A stretch of DNA of 64,000 nucleotides from Methylopila jiangsuensis (lineage in GTDB: Bacteria > Pseudomonadota > Alphaproteobacteria > Rhizobiales > Methylopilaceae), in contig NZ_BSFK01000009.1 of the NCBI RefSeq assembly GCF_027922305.1, positions 1 through 64,000 of the forward strand, in the 5' to 3' direction. Below, piece by piece: positions 41,810-50,718 of the stretch. The stretch's first letter is position 1. Every line of letters begins with the position of its first letter. Under the pieces are notes generated by a model. That model made no database searches, was not told the origin of the DNA, and was given only the letters and a program-made list of their open reading frames with translations. Made by a program: the position numbers and the translations under genes.

Positions 41810-42043
41810 GTTTCGTCCCCATGCATTTTGTTTTTGACGACCCACCGCATCCGGCCGGTCAGGGAGTCCACCTGCACCGATCGAGTCCGTCAGCGGACTT
41901 TTCGATCGGCCGATACGCGACTTTACATTCAAAAAACTCTATATCACAATATGTCCAATTCGGTCGAGGGGCATATGGCGCTCGATCGAAAATAACAACG
42001 ATAATTCAGAGCCTTACGGATGCGTATGGCTGGGAGGAATCGC
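41810..42043. promoter_or_regulatory. Divergent soxXA / soxYZBCDEF promoter region with putative SoxR site
   Basis: 234 AT-rich bases between soxA and soxY. At 41934-41961 AAACTCTATATCACAATATG plus CAATTC parallels the soxS-soxV site (AAAC..ATA..AATATG..AATTC). This is probably the main SoxR-controlled region for both transcripts. Confidence 0.5.
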
Positions 42044-42508
42044 ATGATGCTGTTCGAGCGGGCCCATTCCCGTAGGGAGGCGCTGCGCGTTGCAGCCATC
42101 TCCGCCGCAGTCGCCGCGCTAACGCCACAGCTCGCCTTCGCGAAATCGGAGGACGTCAAGGCCGAGATCGACAAGCTCTACGGCGGCAAGGAAATGACGG
42201 CGGGCAAGCTGAAGCTCGACATGCCAGAGATCGCCGAGAACGGCCTCGTGGTGCCCATCAACATCGAGGTCGAAAGCCCCATGACGGAGGCGGACTACGT
42301 CAAGTCCGTCAGCGTTTTCGCCGAGGGCAATCCCTTTCCCCGGGTCCTGACCTACCACTTCACGCCGGCCTGCGGCCGCGCGGCTGCATCCCTGCGGATG
42401 CGCCTCGCCCAGACGCAGAACGTCATCGCCGTCGCCGAGACGTCAACCGGCCAACTCTACACGGCGAAGTCCGAAGTGAAGGTCACGATCGGCGGCTGCG
42501 GCGGCTGA
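42044..42508 (+). CDS. soxY: SoxY, sulfur carrier
   Basis: 154 residues: Tat-like leader (HSRREALRVAAISAA) and the carrier domain ending in the invariant G-G-C-G-G, where Cys152 binds the sulfur species on a swinging arm. Start at 42044 with GGGAGG at correct distance; in-frame ATGs at 42020 and 42047 are alternatives. Confidence 0.92.
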   Translation: MMLFERAHSRREALRVAAISAAVAALTPQLAFAKSEDVKAEIDKLYGGKEMTAGKLKLDMPEIAENGLVVPINIEVESPMTEADYVKSVSVFAEGNPFPRVLTYHFTPACGRAAASLRMRLAQTQNVIAVAETSTGQLYTAKSEVKVTIGGCGG

Positions 42509-42554
42509 CGCCGCGCCCCGATTTAACAAGAACCCGAGACAAAGGAGCGATCAG

Positions 42555-42881
42555 ATGGCCAAGACTTCAGCCCGTGTCCGTGTGCCGCCGAAGGCGAAGA
42601 AGGACGAGATCATCGAGGTAAAGACGCTGGTTTCCCACGAGATGGAAAGCGGCGTTCGCAAGGATTCCGCGGGCAAGATCGTGCCGCGCGACATCATCAA
42701 CAAGTTCACCGCGGCCTTCAACGGCAAGGTGGTGTTCGAGGCGGAGTGGTTCCCGTCCGTCTCGGCAAATCCTTACCAGGCGTTTTTCTTTAAGGCCCAG
42801 GAGTCGGGCGAGTTCGCTTTCACCTGGAAAGACGACAACGGCGAAGAGACGACGGCGAAGGCCAAGCTCGAAGTCGCCTGA
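42555..42881 (+). CDS. soxZ: SoxZ, partner of the sulfur carrier
   Basis: 108 residues, cytosolic-looking, an Ig-like fold ('VRVPPKAKKDEIIEVKTLVSHEMESG', 'PYQAFFFKAQESGEFAFTW'). It is exported bound to SoxY. AAAGGAG precedes the ATG. Confidence 0.92.
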   Translation: MAKTSARVRVPPKAKKDEIIEVKTLVSHEMESGVRKDSAGKIVPRDIINKFTAAFNGKVVFEAEWFPSVSANPYQAFFFKAQESGEFAFTWKDDNGEETTAKAKLEVA

Positions 42882-42975
42882 GCATCAGAACTCGCATTGC
42901 GACGCCTGACGCCGCGCCCGGCTGCCGCCGAGCGCGAGCGGTAAGTCGCGCCTCGAAATGGAGAGAGCCTCTCTC

Positions 42976-44670
42976 ATGATATCTCGCCGAGAATTCGTCA
43001 TCGCCGCCTCCGCCGCCGCATCGCTAACGGCCGCGTCTGGACGTAGCCTGGCCCAGGTCGCATCGAGCGGAAAGCTCACGCAGGACGACCTTCTCCGCTT
43101 CGATGCGGCAGGCAAGGTGACGCTGCTCCACATCACCGACACGCATGCGCAGCTTAACCCAATCTATTTTCGCGAACCTTCGGTCAATCTCGGCGTCGGC
43201 GAGACAAAAGGCCTCCCGCCTCACGTCACCGGGACGTCGTTCCTTGACCAGTTCAAGATCAAGCCGGACAGCCCCGAAGCCTATGCGCTGACGAGCGAGG
43301 ACTTCGTATCGTTGGCGAAGGCCTATGGACGCATGGGCGGCTTCGACCGCATCGCGACCCTCGTGAAGGCAATTCGCGCCGAGCGCGGCGAGGACAATGT
43401 GCTTCTCCTGGCCGGCGGCGACGAGATGCAGGGGAGCTGGACGTCGCTGAAGACCCAAGGCGAGGACGTGCTACAGGCGCTCAAAGCTCTGAAGCTCGAC
43501 GCGATGGTGGGCCACTGGGAGTTCACCTATGGCGCAGATCGCGTGAAGGAGATCGCCGAAGCCGGTCCCTTCGCCTTTCTGGCCCAGAACATCCGCAGCC
43601 TCGAATGGCAGGAAGAGGTGTTTCCCGCAGCCAAAGTGTTCGAGCGTGGCGGCGCCCAGATCGCAGTGATCGGTCAGGCCTATCCGCGAACGCCGATCGC
43701 CAACCCGCGCTGGATGATCCCGGACTGGGAATTCGGCCTGCGTGAGGACGACCTACGGAAGCAGATCGAGACCGTGCGGTCCGGAGGGGCCGACGTCGTC
43801 GTCCTGCTTTCCCACAACGGCTTCGACGTCGACCGCAAAATGGCCGGCCGGGTGAAGGGGATCGACGTGATCCTCACTGCGCACACCCACGACGCCATCC
43901 CGACCGCGGTCGAGGTCGACAAGACCCTTCTGATCGCCTCTGGGTCGCATGGCAAGTTCCTGTCGAGGCTCGACCTCGATGTGAAGGACGGCAAGGTTGC
44001 GGGCTATCGCTTCGGTCTGATCCCGGTGTTCTCGGACGCGATCACGCCGGACGCCGAAATGTCGAAGCTCATCGCCGACTCTCGCGCTCCATATTCTGCG
44101 GAACTCGCGCGAGAGATCGGGCGGACCGAGAGCGTCCTTTATCGCCGGGGCAATTTCAACGGCACGCTCGACGACGTCATCTGCCAGGCGATGATCGAGC
44201 AGCGTGATGTCGAGATCGCTCTTTCTCCGGCGTTCCGATGGGGCACCAGCTTGCTGCCGGGAGATCCGATCACCTTCGAGGCGATCTCGAACGCGACCGC
44301 GGTGACCTATCCGAGTTGCTACCGCAACACGATGACGGGCAAGCAGTTCAAGGACGTGCTCGAGGACGTCGCCGACAACATCTTCAATCCTGACCCGTAC
44401 TTCCAGGGCGGCGGCGACATGGTGCGCCTTGGGGGCGTCGGCTACGCGATCAACGTCGCGCAGCCGATTGGCAAGCGCATCTCGAACCTGACCCTGCTCA
44501 AGTCGGGCGCGCCGATCGAGGCCGACAAGTCCTACACGGTCGCGGGCTGGGCGAGCGTCAACCAGAACGTCGAAGGCCCGCCGATTTGGGAAGTGGTCGA
44601 GCGCTACGTCGCCGACCGCAAGACCATCAAGGTCGAACCCAACGACGCCATCAAGGTCACGGGCGCATGA
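42976..44670 (+). CDS. soxB: SoxB, thiosulfohydrolase
   Basis: 564 residues with Tat signal (ISRREFVIAASAA). Metallophosphatase-like dinuclear site: D-T-H-A-Q-L (about 55-60), 'GGDEMQGSW', 'GHWEFTYG', and 'LSHNGFDVD ... TAHTHD'. Hydrolyses the sulfate from SoxY-thiocysteine-S-sulfate. I take ATG 42976, whose length fits SoxB (about 565); ATG 42958 is in frame and near the 42959 GGAGAG. Confidence 0.92.
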   Translation: MISRREFVIAASAAASLTAASGRSLAQVASSGKLTQDDLLRFDAAGKVTLLHITDTHAQLNPIYFREPSVNLGVGETKGLPPHVTGTSFLDQFKIKPDSPEAYALTSEDFVSLAKAYGRMGGFDRIATLVKAIRAERGEDNVLLLAGGDEMQGSWTSLKTQGEDVLQALKALKLDAMVGHWEFTYGADRVKEIAEAGPFAFLAQNIRSLEWQEEVFPAAKVFERGGAQIAVIGQAYPRTPIANPRWMIPDWEFGLREDDLRKQIETVRSGGADVVVLLSHNGFDVDRKMAGRVKGIDVILTAHTHDAIPTAVEVDKTLLIASGSHGKFLSRLDLDVKDGKVAGYRFGLIPVFSDAITPDAEMSKLIADSRAPYSAELAREIGRTESVLYRRGNFNGTLDDVICQAMIEQRDVEIALSPAFRWGTSLLPGDPITFEAISNATAVTYPSCYRNTMTGKQFKDVLEDVADNIFNPDPYFQGGGDMVRLGGVGYAINVAQPIGKRISNLTLLKSGAPIEADKSYTVAGWASVNQNVEGPPIWEVVERYVADRKTIKVEPNDAIKVTGA

Positions 44671-44699
44671 CGCGACCATCGATCCAAGGAGACAGCGCG

Positions 44700-45965
44700 A
44701 TGAGCGAACCCGCAACGCTCAGCCGACGACGCTTGCTCAATCTCGGCCTCGCAGGCGCCGGAGCCGCCGCCGTCGCGCCCACGCTCGCCGCGGCGCAAAC
44801 GCCCGACCCGCTGATCGTCGAGCGACAGGAGTGGACTCAGTATCTCGGCGAGGGCGTCAATGCGAAGCCGTACGGCGTCCCGTCGAAGTTCGAGAAGGAG
44901 GTGGTGCGCCGTGAGGTCGAGTGGCTGACCGCCAGCCGTCAGAGTTCGGTGTCGTTCACTCCGCTTCACGCTCTGGACGGCGTCATTACGCCGAACGGGC
45001 TCTGCTTCGTCCGTCATCACGGCGGCGAGGCCGAGATCGATCCGGCGAAGCACCGCTTCATGATCAACGGCATGGTGGACAAGCCGCTCGTCTTCACAAT
45101 GGAGGACATCAAGCGGATGCCGGGACGCGTGAACCGCGTCTACTTCCTCGAATGCGCCGCCAACAGCGGCATGGAGTGGCGTGGCGCCCAGCTCAATGGG
45201 TGCCAGTTCACCCACGGCATGATCCACAACGTGGTCTACACGGGCGTTCCGTTGAAGGCGTTCCTGAACGAGGCCGGCGTCAGCCCGAAGGGCAAGTGGG
45301 TGCTGGCGGAAGGCGCCGACGCCTCTGTGATGACGCGGTCGATCCCGCTCGAAAAGGCGATGGACGACTGCCTTGTCGCCTGGGCCATGAACGGCGAGGC
45401 GTTGCGGCCCGAGCAGGGTTACCCGCTTCGCCTCGTCGTCCCGGGCTGGGAAGGCAACATGTGGATCAAGTGGCTGCGCCGCGTCGAGATCGGCGATCAG
45501 CCATGGGCGCAGCGCGAGGAAACGTCGAAGTACACTGACCTGCTCGCGGACGGCCGCTCGCGCCAGCATACCTTCCTGATGGACGCCAAGTCCGTCGTCA
45601 CCAATCCGAGTCCCCAAGCCCCCCTGAAGTCCAAGGGCCCGAACGTGATCTCGGGGGTCGCCTGGTCGGGGCGCGGGGCCATCACTCGCGTCGACGTATC
45701 GATCGACGGCGGCAAGAACTGGCGATCGGCGCGCATCGAGGGACCAACCTTCCCGCGGGCCATGGCGCGCTTCTACGCGGACTTCGACTGGAATGGGCAG
45801 GAGTTGCTGCTGCAGTCGCGGGCCATGGACGACAGCGGCTACGTCCAGCCGACAAAGGACGAGCTCCGCAAAGTCCGCGGCACCAATTCGATCTACCACA
45901 ACAACGGCATCCAGACCTGGCTGGTGCGTCCGGACGGGAGCGCAGAAAATGTCGAAGTCAGCTAA
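44700..45965 (+). CDS. soxC: SoxC, sulfur dehydrogenase molybdopterin subunit
   Basis: 421 residues: Tat signal (LSRRRLLNLGLAG) and sulfite oxidase-type molybdopterin domain with Cys152 in 'YFLECAANSGMEW', then the dimerisation domain. With SoxD it oxidises the sulfane sulfur on SoxY, preventing sulfur globule formation. AAGGAGA at good distance from ATG 44700; ATG 44667 overlaps soxB's stop but is poorly spaced. Confidence 0.92.
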   Translation: MSEPATLSRRRLLNLGLAGAGAAAVAPTLAAAQTPDPLIVERQEWTQYLGEGVNAKPYGVPSKFEKEVVRREVEWLTASRQSSVSFTPLHALDGVITPNGLCFVRHHGGEAEIDPAKHRFMINGMVDKPLVFTMEDIKRMPGRVNRVYFLECAANSGMEWRGAQLNGCQFTHGMIHNVVYTGVPLKAFLNEAGVSPKGKWVLAEGADASVMTRSIPLEKAMDDCLVAWAMNGEALRPEQGYPLRLVVPGWEGNMWIKWLRRVEIGDQPWAQREETSKYTDLLADGRSRQHTFLMDAKSVVTNPSPQAPLKSKGPNVISGVAWSGRGAITRVDVSIDGGKNWRSARIEGPTFPRAMARFYADFDWNGQELLLQSRAMDDSGYVQPTKDELRKVRGTNSIYHNNGIQTWLVRPDGSAENVEVS

Positions 45966-46623
45966 GGCGGCAGCGCTCTTCGCTGTAGCTCTCGCCATAC
46001 CGTTCGCCGCGGCGGCAGCCGAAAAGACAGGTCTTGGGCGTCCGGCCCTGCCTGAAGAGGTCAAGGCCTGGGATATCGACGTCCGACCCGATGGCCTCGG
46101 CCTTCCCGATGGCAAGGGATCTGTCTCCGAGGGCGAAGCGCTCTTCCAGACCAAATGCTCAGCCTGCCACGGCGAGTTCGGCGAGGGCGCCGGGCGCTGG
46201 CCAGTTCTGGCAGGCGGAAAGGACAGCCTGAAGTCAGACAGGCCGGAGAAGACGGTCGGCTCGTTCTGGCCGAACACCTCGACGGTCTTCGACTACGTGC
46301 ATCGCGCCATGCCCTTCGGCGACGCCCTTTCGCTCAAGCCGGACGAGGTCTACGCGCTGACCGCCTACATCATGAATCTCAACGATCTCGTGCCGAGTGA
46401 CTTCGTGCTGTCGAAGGACAACTTCCCGAAGGCGCTTCCAAACGAAAAGGGCTTTTACGACGACGACCGAGAGACGACCGAAAAGTCGTTTTGGAAGAAG
46501 GACCCTTGCATGACGAACTGCAAGGAGAAGGTCGAGATTACGGGTCATGCGGCTATCCTCGATGTCACGCCCGACGACCAGAAAGACAACAAGGATGAGA
46601 AGCCGAGCGCGGGCGTCGAGTGA
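45949..46623 (+). CDS. soxD: SoxD, cytochrome c subunit of sulfur dehydrogenase
   Basis: 224 residues: signal peptide and one heme site CSACH (Cys70, Cys73, His74). It overlaps soxC by 17 bases. Di-heme SoxD proteins are much longer (about 380), so this is the short mono-heme form; a Cys pair near the end (PCMTNC) might be structural. Confidence 0.88.
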   Translation: MSKSAKAAALFAVALAIPFAAAAAEKTGLGRPALPEEVKAWDIDVRPDGLGLPDGKGSVSEGEALFQTKCSACHGEFGEGAGRWPVLAGGKDSLKSDRPEKTVGSFWPNTSTVFDYVHRAMPFGDALSLKPDEVYALTAYIMNLNDLVPSDFVLSKDNFPKALPNEKGFYDDDRETTEKSFWKKDPCMTNCKEKVEITGHAAILDVTPDDQKDNKDEKPSAGVE

Positions 46624-46672
46624 TGTCTCAAGCCGCCCAAAGCTGAAAGCTTCAGCAGCGGTCGCGGCCTTT

Positions 46673-46804
46673 ATGATCGCGGCACCGGCGTCGAGCTTGG
46701 TCGATAATGTCTCATCGCGCGGCGAGAGCGCCGAGGCGCGCAAGAAGACGGAGGAAGAAAACGTCGTCTGGCACCAAGCGATCACGACCGACATGCTCGC
46801 GTAG
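46673..46804 (+). CDS. Small possible reading frame between soxD and soxE
   Basis: 43 residues from ATG 46673 (IAAPASSLVDNVSSRG ... HQAITTDMLA). The frame is open further up and reads like a signal peptide (KLKASAAVAAFMIAAPASS), but without a start; a one-base loss just after ATG 46622 would explain that, since ATG is present there in a frame that soon stops. No homolog known. Weakly supported. Confidence 0.3.
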   Translation: MIAAPASSLVDNVSSRGESAEARKKTEEENVVWHQAITTDMLA

Positions 46805-46829
46805 TCGTTTGTCGTCTGCCGGCCTCTCG

Positions 46830-47165
46830 ATGCGCGTTCATCTTGCGAAGCTCGCAGGTGGAACGCTGTGCCTCGCGCTGCTTTGGATCCGGCCGGCGTC
46901 CGCTGCCGAGCTTGCGTCAGAACCGTCGCTTGGCGAAGTCGTCGCGAGCCGCTGTGCGGCATGTCATGCGGCCGGCTCCAGCGACGCTCGGATTCTCGAT
47001 GGTCGCCCGAAGGCCGACCTGGCCGCGGCGTTGCGCGGCTTTCGCGAACGACCGGAGCCACGCAGCGTCATGGGCTCCCGGACGCGGCTGATGACGGACG
47101 CGGAGATAGACGCCGTAGCGGCCTATTTCGCGGGGCGCACGGCTGTCGAGCGGGGTCGGGAATAG
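46830..47165 (+). CDS. soxE: SoxE-like cytochrome c, heme subunit of flavocytochrome c
   Basis: 111 residues: signal peptide and a single heme site CAACH (Cys42, Cys45, His46) with 'SVMGSRTRLM' as a distal Met region. Just before soxF, so together they form a sulfide dehydrogenase (flavocytochrome c). Paracoccus SoxE has two hemes; this one has one. No convincing ribosome site is visible; TTG 46809 is the other candidate. Confidence 0.75.
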   Translation: MRVHLAKLAGGTLCLALLWIRPASAAELASEPSLGEVVASRCAACHAAGSSDARILDGRPKADLAAALRGFRERPEPRSVMGSRTRLMTDAEIDAVAAYFAGRTAVERGRE

Positions 47166-47166
47166 C

Positions 47167-48450
47167 ATGACACTTTCCCGCATCATCGACAGGCGACGCT
47201 TCTGCCTTGCGGCGGGGGGAACCGCTGCGCTCGTCACCGGGGTGCCGCTCGCGCTCGGCTCTCGGAGGCCACGGCTGGTCGTGGTCGGCGGCGGCGTGGG
47301 CGGCGCGACAGCCGCACGTTACGCGGCGATCTGGGGACGTGGCGCGCTCGATGTCATCCTCATCGAGCCATCCGAATCTTACGCGACCTGTTTCTTCTCC
47401 AATCTTTATCTGGGCGGACTGCGATCGTTCGACTCGCTGGTTCACGAATACGACGCGCTTGCCCGTCGACCGGGCCTCGAGCTGGTGCGCCGCTTCGCAC
47501 AGAAGATCGACCGCGAAAGGCGCCAGGTCGAACTCGTCGACGGAACGGAACTGGCCTACGACAGGCTGGTGCTGTCTCCGGGCATCGAGCTCGACTACGG
47601 GTCAGTGCCTGGTTACTCACAGGCCGCTGCCGAGATCATGCCGCACGCCTGGAAAGCCGGTCCCCAGACCAAGCTGCTCAAGGCCAAGCTCGACGCCGTT
47701 CCTGACGGCGGACTGGTCGTCATGATCGCGCCGCCCAATCCCTATCGCTGCCCTCCAGGCCCCTACGAGCGTGTCTCCATGATGGCTCACGCGCTGCGCG
47801 CCGCGGGGAAGGCGAAGGCGCGCATCATCGTGCTCGACCCGAAAGACAAGTTCTCCAAGATGGCGCTGTTCCAAGAGGGCTGGGATCGGCGCTACCCGGG
47901 CGTGGTCGAATGGCAGGACCCGACGATCCACGGGGGAATCAAGGGCGTCGACGCCGTGGCGATGACGGTCGCGACCGACTTCGAGCAGCGCCGAGCGGAT
48001 CTCGTGAACGTCATTCCCGCCCAGCGCGCGGGTCGGATCGCCCAGGACTCCGGGCTGACGGACGCGACTGGCTACTGCCCGATCGATCCTTCCAGCATGC
48101 GCTCGACCGTCGACCCTTCCGTCTTCGTTATCGGGGACGCCTGCATCGGCGGCGACATGCCGAAATCGGGCTTTGCGGCGAACAGCCAAGCCAAGGTCGC
48201 GGCGTTGGCCGTACTAACGGACCTCGCCGGCGCCGCAGCGCTTCCGGCGCATTACGAGAGCACCTGCTGGAGCCTCATCACGCCCACGGACTGCGTGAAG
48301 GTCGACGGGCTCTACGGAGTGCGCGACGGCAGGATCAAGGAGCTCGCCGGCTTCGTTTCAGACACCGGCGAGCCTGACGCCCTCAGGCGGCGGAACGTCG
48401 CCGAAGCGGAAGCCTGGTACGACGCGATGATCGCGGACGTCTTCGGGTGA
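47167..48450 (+). CDS. soxF: SoxF, flavoprotein subunit of sulfide dehydrogenase
   Basis: 427 residues: Tat signal (DRRRFCLAAGG) and FAD-binding pyridine-nucleotide-disulfide-reductase-like fold ('LVVVGGGVGGATAARYAA', 'VFVIGDACIGG'). Redox cysteines are in 'YRCPPGPYER' and 'YESTCWSL', where sulfide is oxidised with FAD. Starts one base after soxE. Confidence 0.88.
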   Translation: MTLSRIIDRRRFCLAAGGTAALVTGVPLALGSRRPRLVVVGGGVGGATAARYAAIWGRGALDVILIEPSESYATCFFSNLYLGGLRSFDSLVHEYDALARRPGLELVRRFAQKIDRERRQVELVDGTELAYDRLVLSPGIELDYGSVPGYSQAAAEIMPHAWKAGPQTKLLKAKLDAVPDGGLVVMIAPPNPYRCPPGPYERVSMMAHALRAAGKAKARIIVLDPKDKFSKMALFQEGWDRRYPGVVEWQDPTIHGGIKGVDAVAMTVATDFEQRRADLVNVIPAQRAGRIAQDSGLTDATGYCPIDPSSMRSTVDPSVFVIGDACIGGDMPKSGFAANSQAKVAALAVLTDLAGAAALPAHYESTCWSLITPTDCVKVDGLYGVRDGRIKELAGFVSDTGEPDALRRRNVAEAEAWYDAMIADVFG

Positions 48451-48475
48451 TGGTCGAAACTTTGGGAGGACCAAG

Positions 48476-48991
48476 ATGGTCGGCGATATGAGCAGGAGGG
48501 CCGTCATGGCCGGCGTGGCGCTCGGGGGCGCGACGGTCGCCGGGAAAGCGATCGCGGCGCCAGTGCATTTGGCACTCGACGACATCAAAAAGGAGGGCGA
48601 AGTCGCTGCGCTTTACCATTGCGACTTCGGTGACGCCGCGCGGTTCGAGCAGACGCTGAACAACATCTCGAACCACTATTCGGCCTACAACGGCGATCCT
48701 TTCGCACTGCAGCTTGTGATCATCGCCCACGGCGGCGGGATCAAGTTCTTCCTCGACAATCTGGAGAACACGCAGTGGAAGGATGAGAAGCTGCCAGCGG
48801 AGCTGTTCGAGCGCGCAGCCTCGCTTTCTAAGAACGGTCTGAAGGTCCATCTCTGCGAGATCACCTTCAAGCGCAACAAGCTCGACCCTTCCCGGGCGAA
48901 GGAGGCCGATTTTATATCCTTCGTGCCGTCGGGCGTGGCGACCGTTGCTGCGCTTCAGTCGAAGGGCTTCGCCTATCTCAAGGTTGGATGA
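48476..48991 (+). CDS. Secreted DsrE-family protein in the sox cluster
   Basis: 171 residues with Tat-like signal (SRRAVMAGVALGG). DsrE/DsrF-like fold with cysteines in 'YHCDFGD' and 'VHLCEITFKRNKL'. Such proteins move sulfur atoms; a periplasmic one beside soxF could accept persulfide from SoxEF or SoxYZ. GGGAGGACC precedes ATG. A second secreted DsrE-like protein is encoded at 60752. Confidence 0.78.
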   Translation: MVGDMSRRAVMAGVALGGATVAGKAIAAPVHLALDDIKKEGEVAALYHCDFGDAARFEQTLNNISNHYSAYNGDPFALQLVIIAHGGGIKFFLDNLENTQWKDEKLPAELFERAASLSKNGLKVHLCEITFKRNKLDPSRAKEADFISFVPSGVATVAALQSKGFAYLKVG

Positions 48992-49050
48992 CGGCGTGCG
49001 ACCAAGCGCGCATGGTGCGCCAAGTTGCTGGCTCGCCAGTTCAATGTGGA

Positions 49051-49067
49051 CTTAAGGCCTGCTTAAG
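49051..49067. promoter_or_regulatory. CTTAAG-N5-CTTAAG direct repeat upstream of tsdBA
   Basis: CTTAAG at 49051-49056 and 49062-49067, 11 bases apart in phase. It lies 49-65 bases before tsdB. OmpR/PhoB-type regulators bind such one-turn direct repeats. Three similar sites occur in the window. Confidence 0.6.
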
Positions 49068-49115
49068 GTGGGTGCGCAGTAAAACTTGGAACGCTGAATC
49101 TATCGGGAGCTTCTC

Positions 49116-49781
49116 ATGCTTGTTCCCAGGTTTTGGACCATCGTCGCCGTGGGGGCGGCCCTATCGCTTCCCGAGCCGGCCGCCGCCGCCGACCTAGGAT
49201 CGGCGATCGTCGACCAAGGCAACGGCAAGGGGGCCATGCCCTGCAAGGCGTGTCACGGACCCGCCGGCGGAGGAAACCCGGCGGCTGGCTTCCCTCGACT
49301 CGCTGGTCTTTCCCGGGACTACGTCGTCCGTCAGCTCGACGCCTACGCCGATGGCAGCCGAACTCAGCCAACGATGACGGCCATCGCGAAGGCTCTGTCA
49401 CTCGAAGAACGGATGGCCGTCGCCACGTACTTCGAGGCTGCGCGAGCGCCCGCGGCAGTCGATGCCAAGCCCGGTGACGAAGCGGCGATCGCGCGCGGCG
49501 CCGACCTTGCGAGAGATGGAGATTGGTCGGAAGGGCTGCCAGCGTGCGGGCAGTGTCATGGACCTGATGGTCGAGGCGTCGCGCCGGATTTTCCTCCTCT
49601 CGCGGGTCAGTCCGAGAAATACCTCAAGGGACAGCTCGACGCCTGGAGGCAGGGCAAACGCAGCAGCGATCCGCTGCATCTCATGACCGCGATCGCAAGC
49701 AAGCTTGACGACGCGGATGTCGCGGCCGCCGCGGCCTATTACGCGAGCCTGCCGCCCAGCGCAGAAGGCGATCAGCGGTGA
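49116..49781 (+). CDS. tsdB: Di-heme cytochrome c4-like protein, TsdB-like
   Basis: 221 residues: signal peptide and two c4-type heme domains, CKACH (Cys43, Cys46, His47) and CGQCH (Cys144, Cys147, His148). Next to tsdA with a four-base overlap, it is the natural electron acceptor for thiosulfate dehydrogenase, as in organisms with tsdBA. Confidence 0.82.
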   Translation: MLVPRFWTIVAVGAALSLPEPAAAADLGSAIVDQGNGKGAMPCKACHGPAGGGNPAAGFPRLAGLSRDYVVRQLDAYADGSRTQPTMTAIAKALSLEERMAVATYFEAARAPAAVDAKPGDEAAIARGADLARDGDWSEGLPACGQCHGPDGRGVAPDFPPLAGQSEKYLKGQLDAWRQGKRSSDPLHLMTAIASKLDDADVAAAAAYYASLPPSAEGDQR

Positions 49782-50707
49782 GAGCGTCGAGAACAGCGCA
49801 TTCCGTCATGCTTGCGGCAGCAGCCTCGTTCGGCGTTGCTGGCATAGTCGCCGTGACCGCGGCCTGGGCCGATCAATCGGGCAAGCAAGCGGCGTTCATC
49901 CCGCCGACTGAAACCGAGATGCCGAAGGACGGCTTCGGCGACATGGTCGCTCTCGGGCGAGACATCTTCACCGACACCTCCAAACACGCCGGCGCTTTCG
50001 TGGGCAACGACCTCAAGTGCTCGAACTGCCATCTCGACAAGGGGCGGCTGGCCAACTCGGCCCCGCTATGGGCGGCCTACGTCGCCTATCCCGCCTTTCG
50101 GAAAAAGAACAACCACGTCAATACGTTCGAGGAGCGGCTGCAGGGCTGCTTTCAGTACAGCATGAACGGCAAGGCACCGCCGCTTGGCGACAAGACGCTC
50201 GTCGCCCTCGAGGCGTACGCCTACTGGCTGGCAAAAGGCGCCCCGACAGGCGCCGACATGGACGGACAAGGGTATCCAGACCTCAAGAAGCCGGAAGCGT
50301 TCGACGTCGCCAAGGGCGGCGAAATCTACTCCCAGAAATGTGCGCTCTGCCACGGCGCCGATGGAGCCGGCCGGAAGGCGGCAGACGGATCGGTCGCCTT
50401 TCCGCCGCTCTGGGGACCGCGCTCTTACAACTGGGGCGCGGGCATGAGTTCGATCAAGAACGCGGCCGGCTTCATCAAGGCGAACATGCCTCTCGGGCTC
50501 GGCGGCACGCTAAGCGACGAAGAGGCATGGAACGTCGCGGCCTATGTGAACACCCACGAGCGACCCCAGGACCCACGATTCAACGGTTCGGTGGCCGAGA
50601 CGCGAAAGGCGCATCATGAAGGACCGTTCGAGTTCTACGGCACGGTGATCGACGGCAAGACGCTTGGGGAGAATTCGCCGGCCTTCGGGACCGTCCCGAA
50701 ACAATAG
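49778..50707 (+). CDS. tsdA: Thiosulfate dehydrogenase TsdA
   Basis: 309 residues: signal peptide; two heme domains, CSNCH (Cys81, Cys84, His85) with the unusual axial Cys124 in 'GCFQYSMNG', and CALCH (Cys188, Cys191, His192). The His/Cys ligation of heme 1 is the hallmark of TsdA, which joins two thiosulfates to tetrathionate (reversibly in some). Starts inside the tsdB stop. Confidence 0.85.
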   Translation: MRASRTAHSVMLAAAASFGVAGIVAVTAAWADQSGKQAAFIPPTETEMPKDGFGDMVALGRDIFTDTSKHAGAFVGNDLKCSNCHLDKGRLANSAPLWAAYVAYPAFRKKNNHVNTFEERLQGCFQYSMNGKAPPLGDKTLVALEAYAYWLAKGAPTGADMDGQGYPDLKKPEAFDVAKGGEIYSQKCALCHGADGAGRKAADGSVAFPPLWGPRSYNWGAGMSSIKNAAGFIKANMPLGLGGTLSDEEAWNVAAYVNTHERPQDPRFNGSVAETRKAHHEGPFEFYGTVIDGKTLGENSPAFGTVPKQ

Positions 50708-50718
50708 TAGCGGCGCGA

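Noticed and set aside
44604-46277. A 557-codon open frame opposite soxC and soxD
   Set aside because: Antisense shadow of well supported genes; no start signal or domain.
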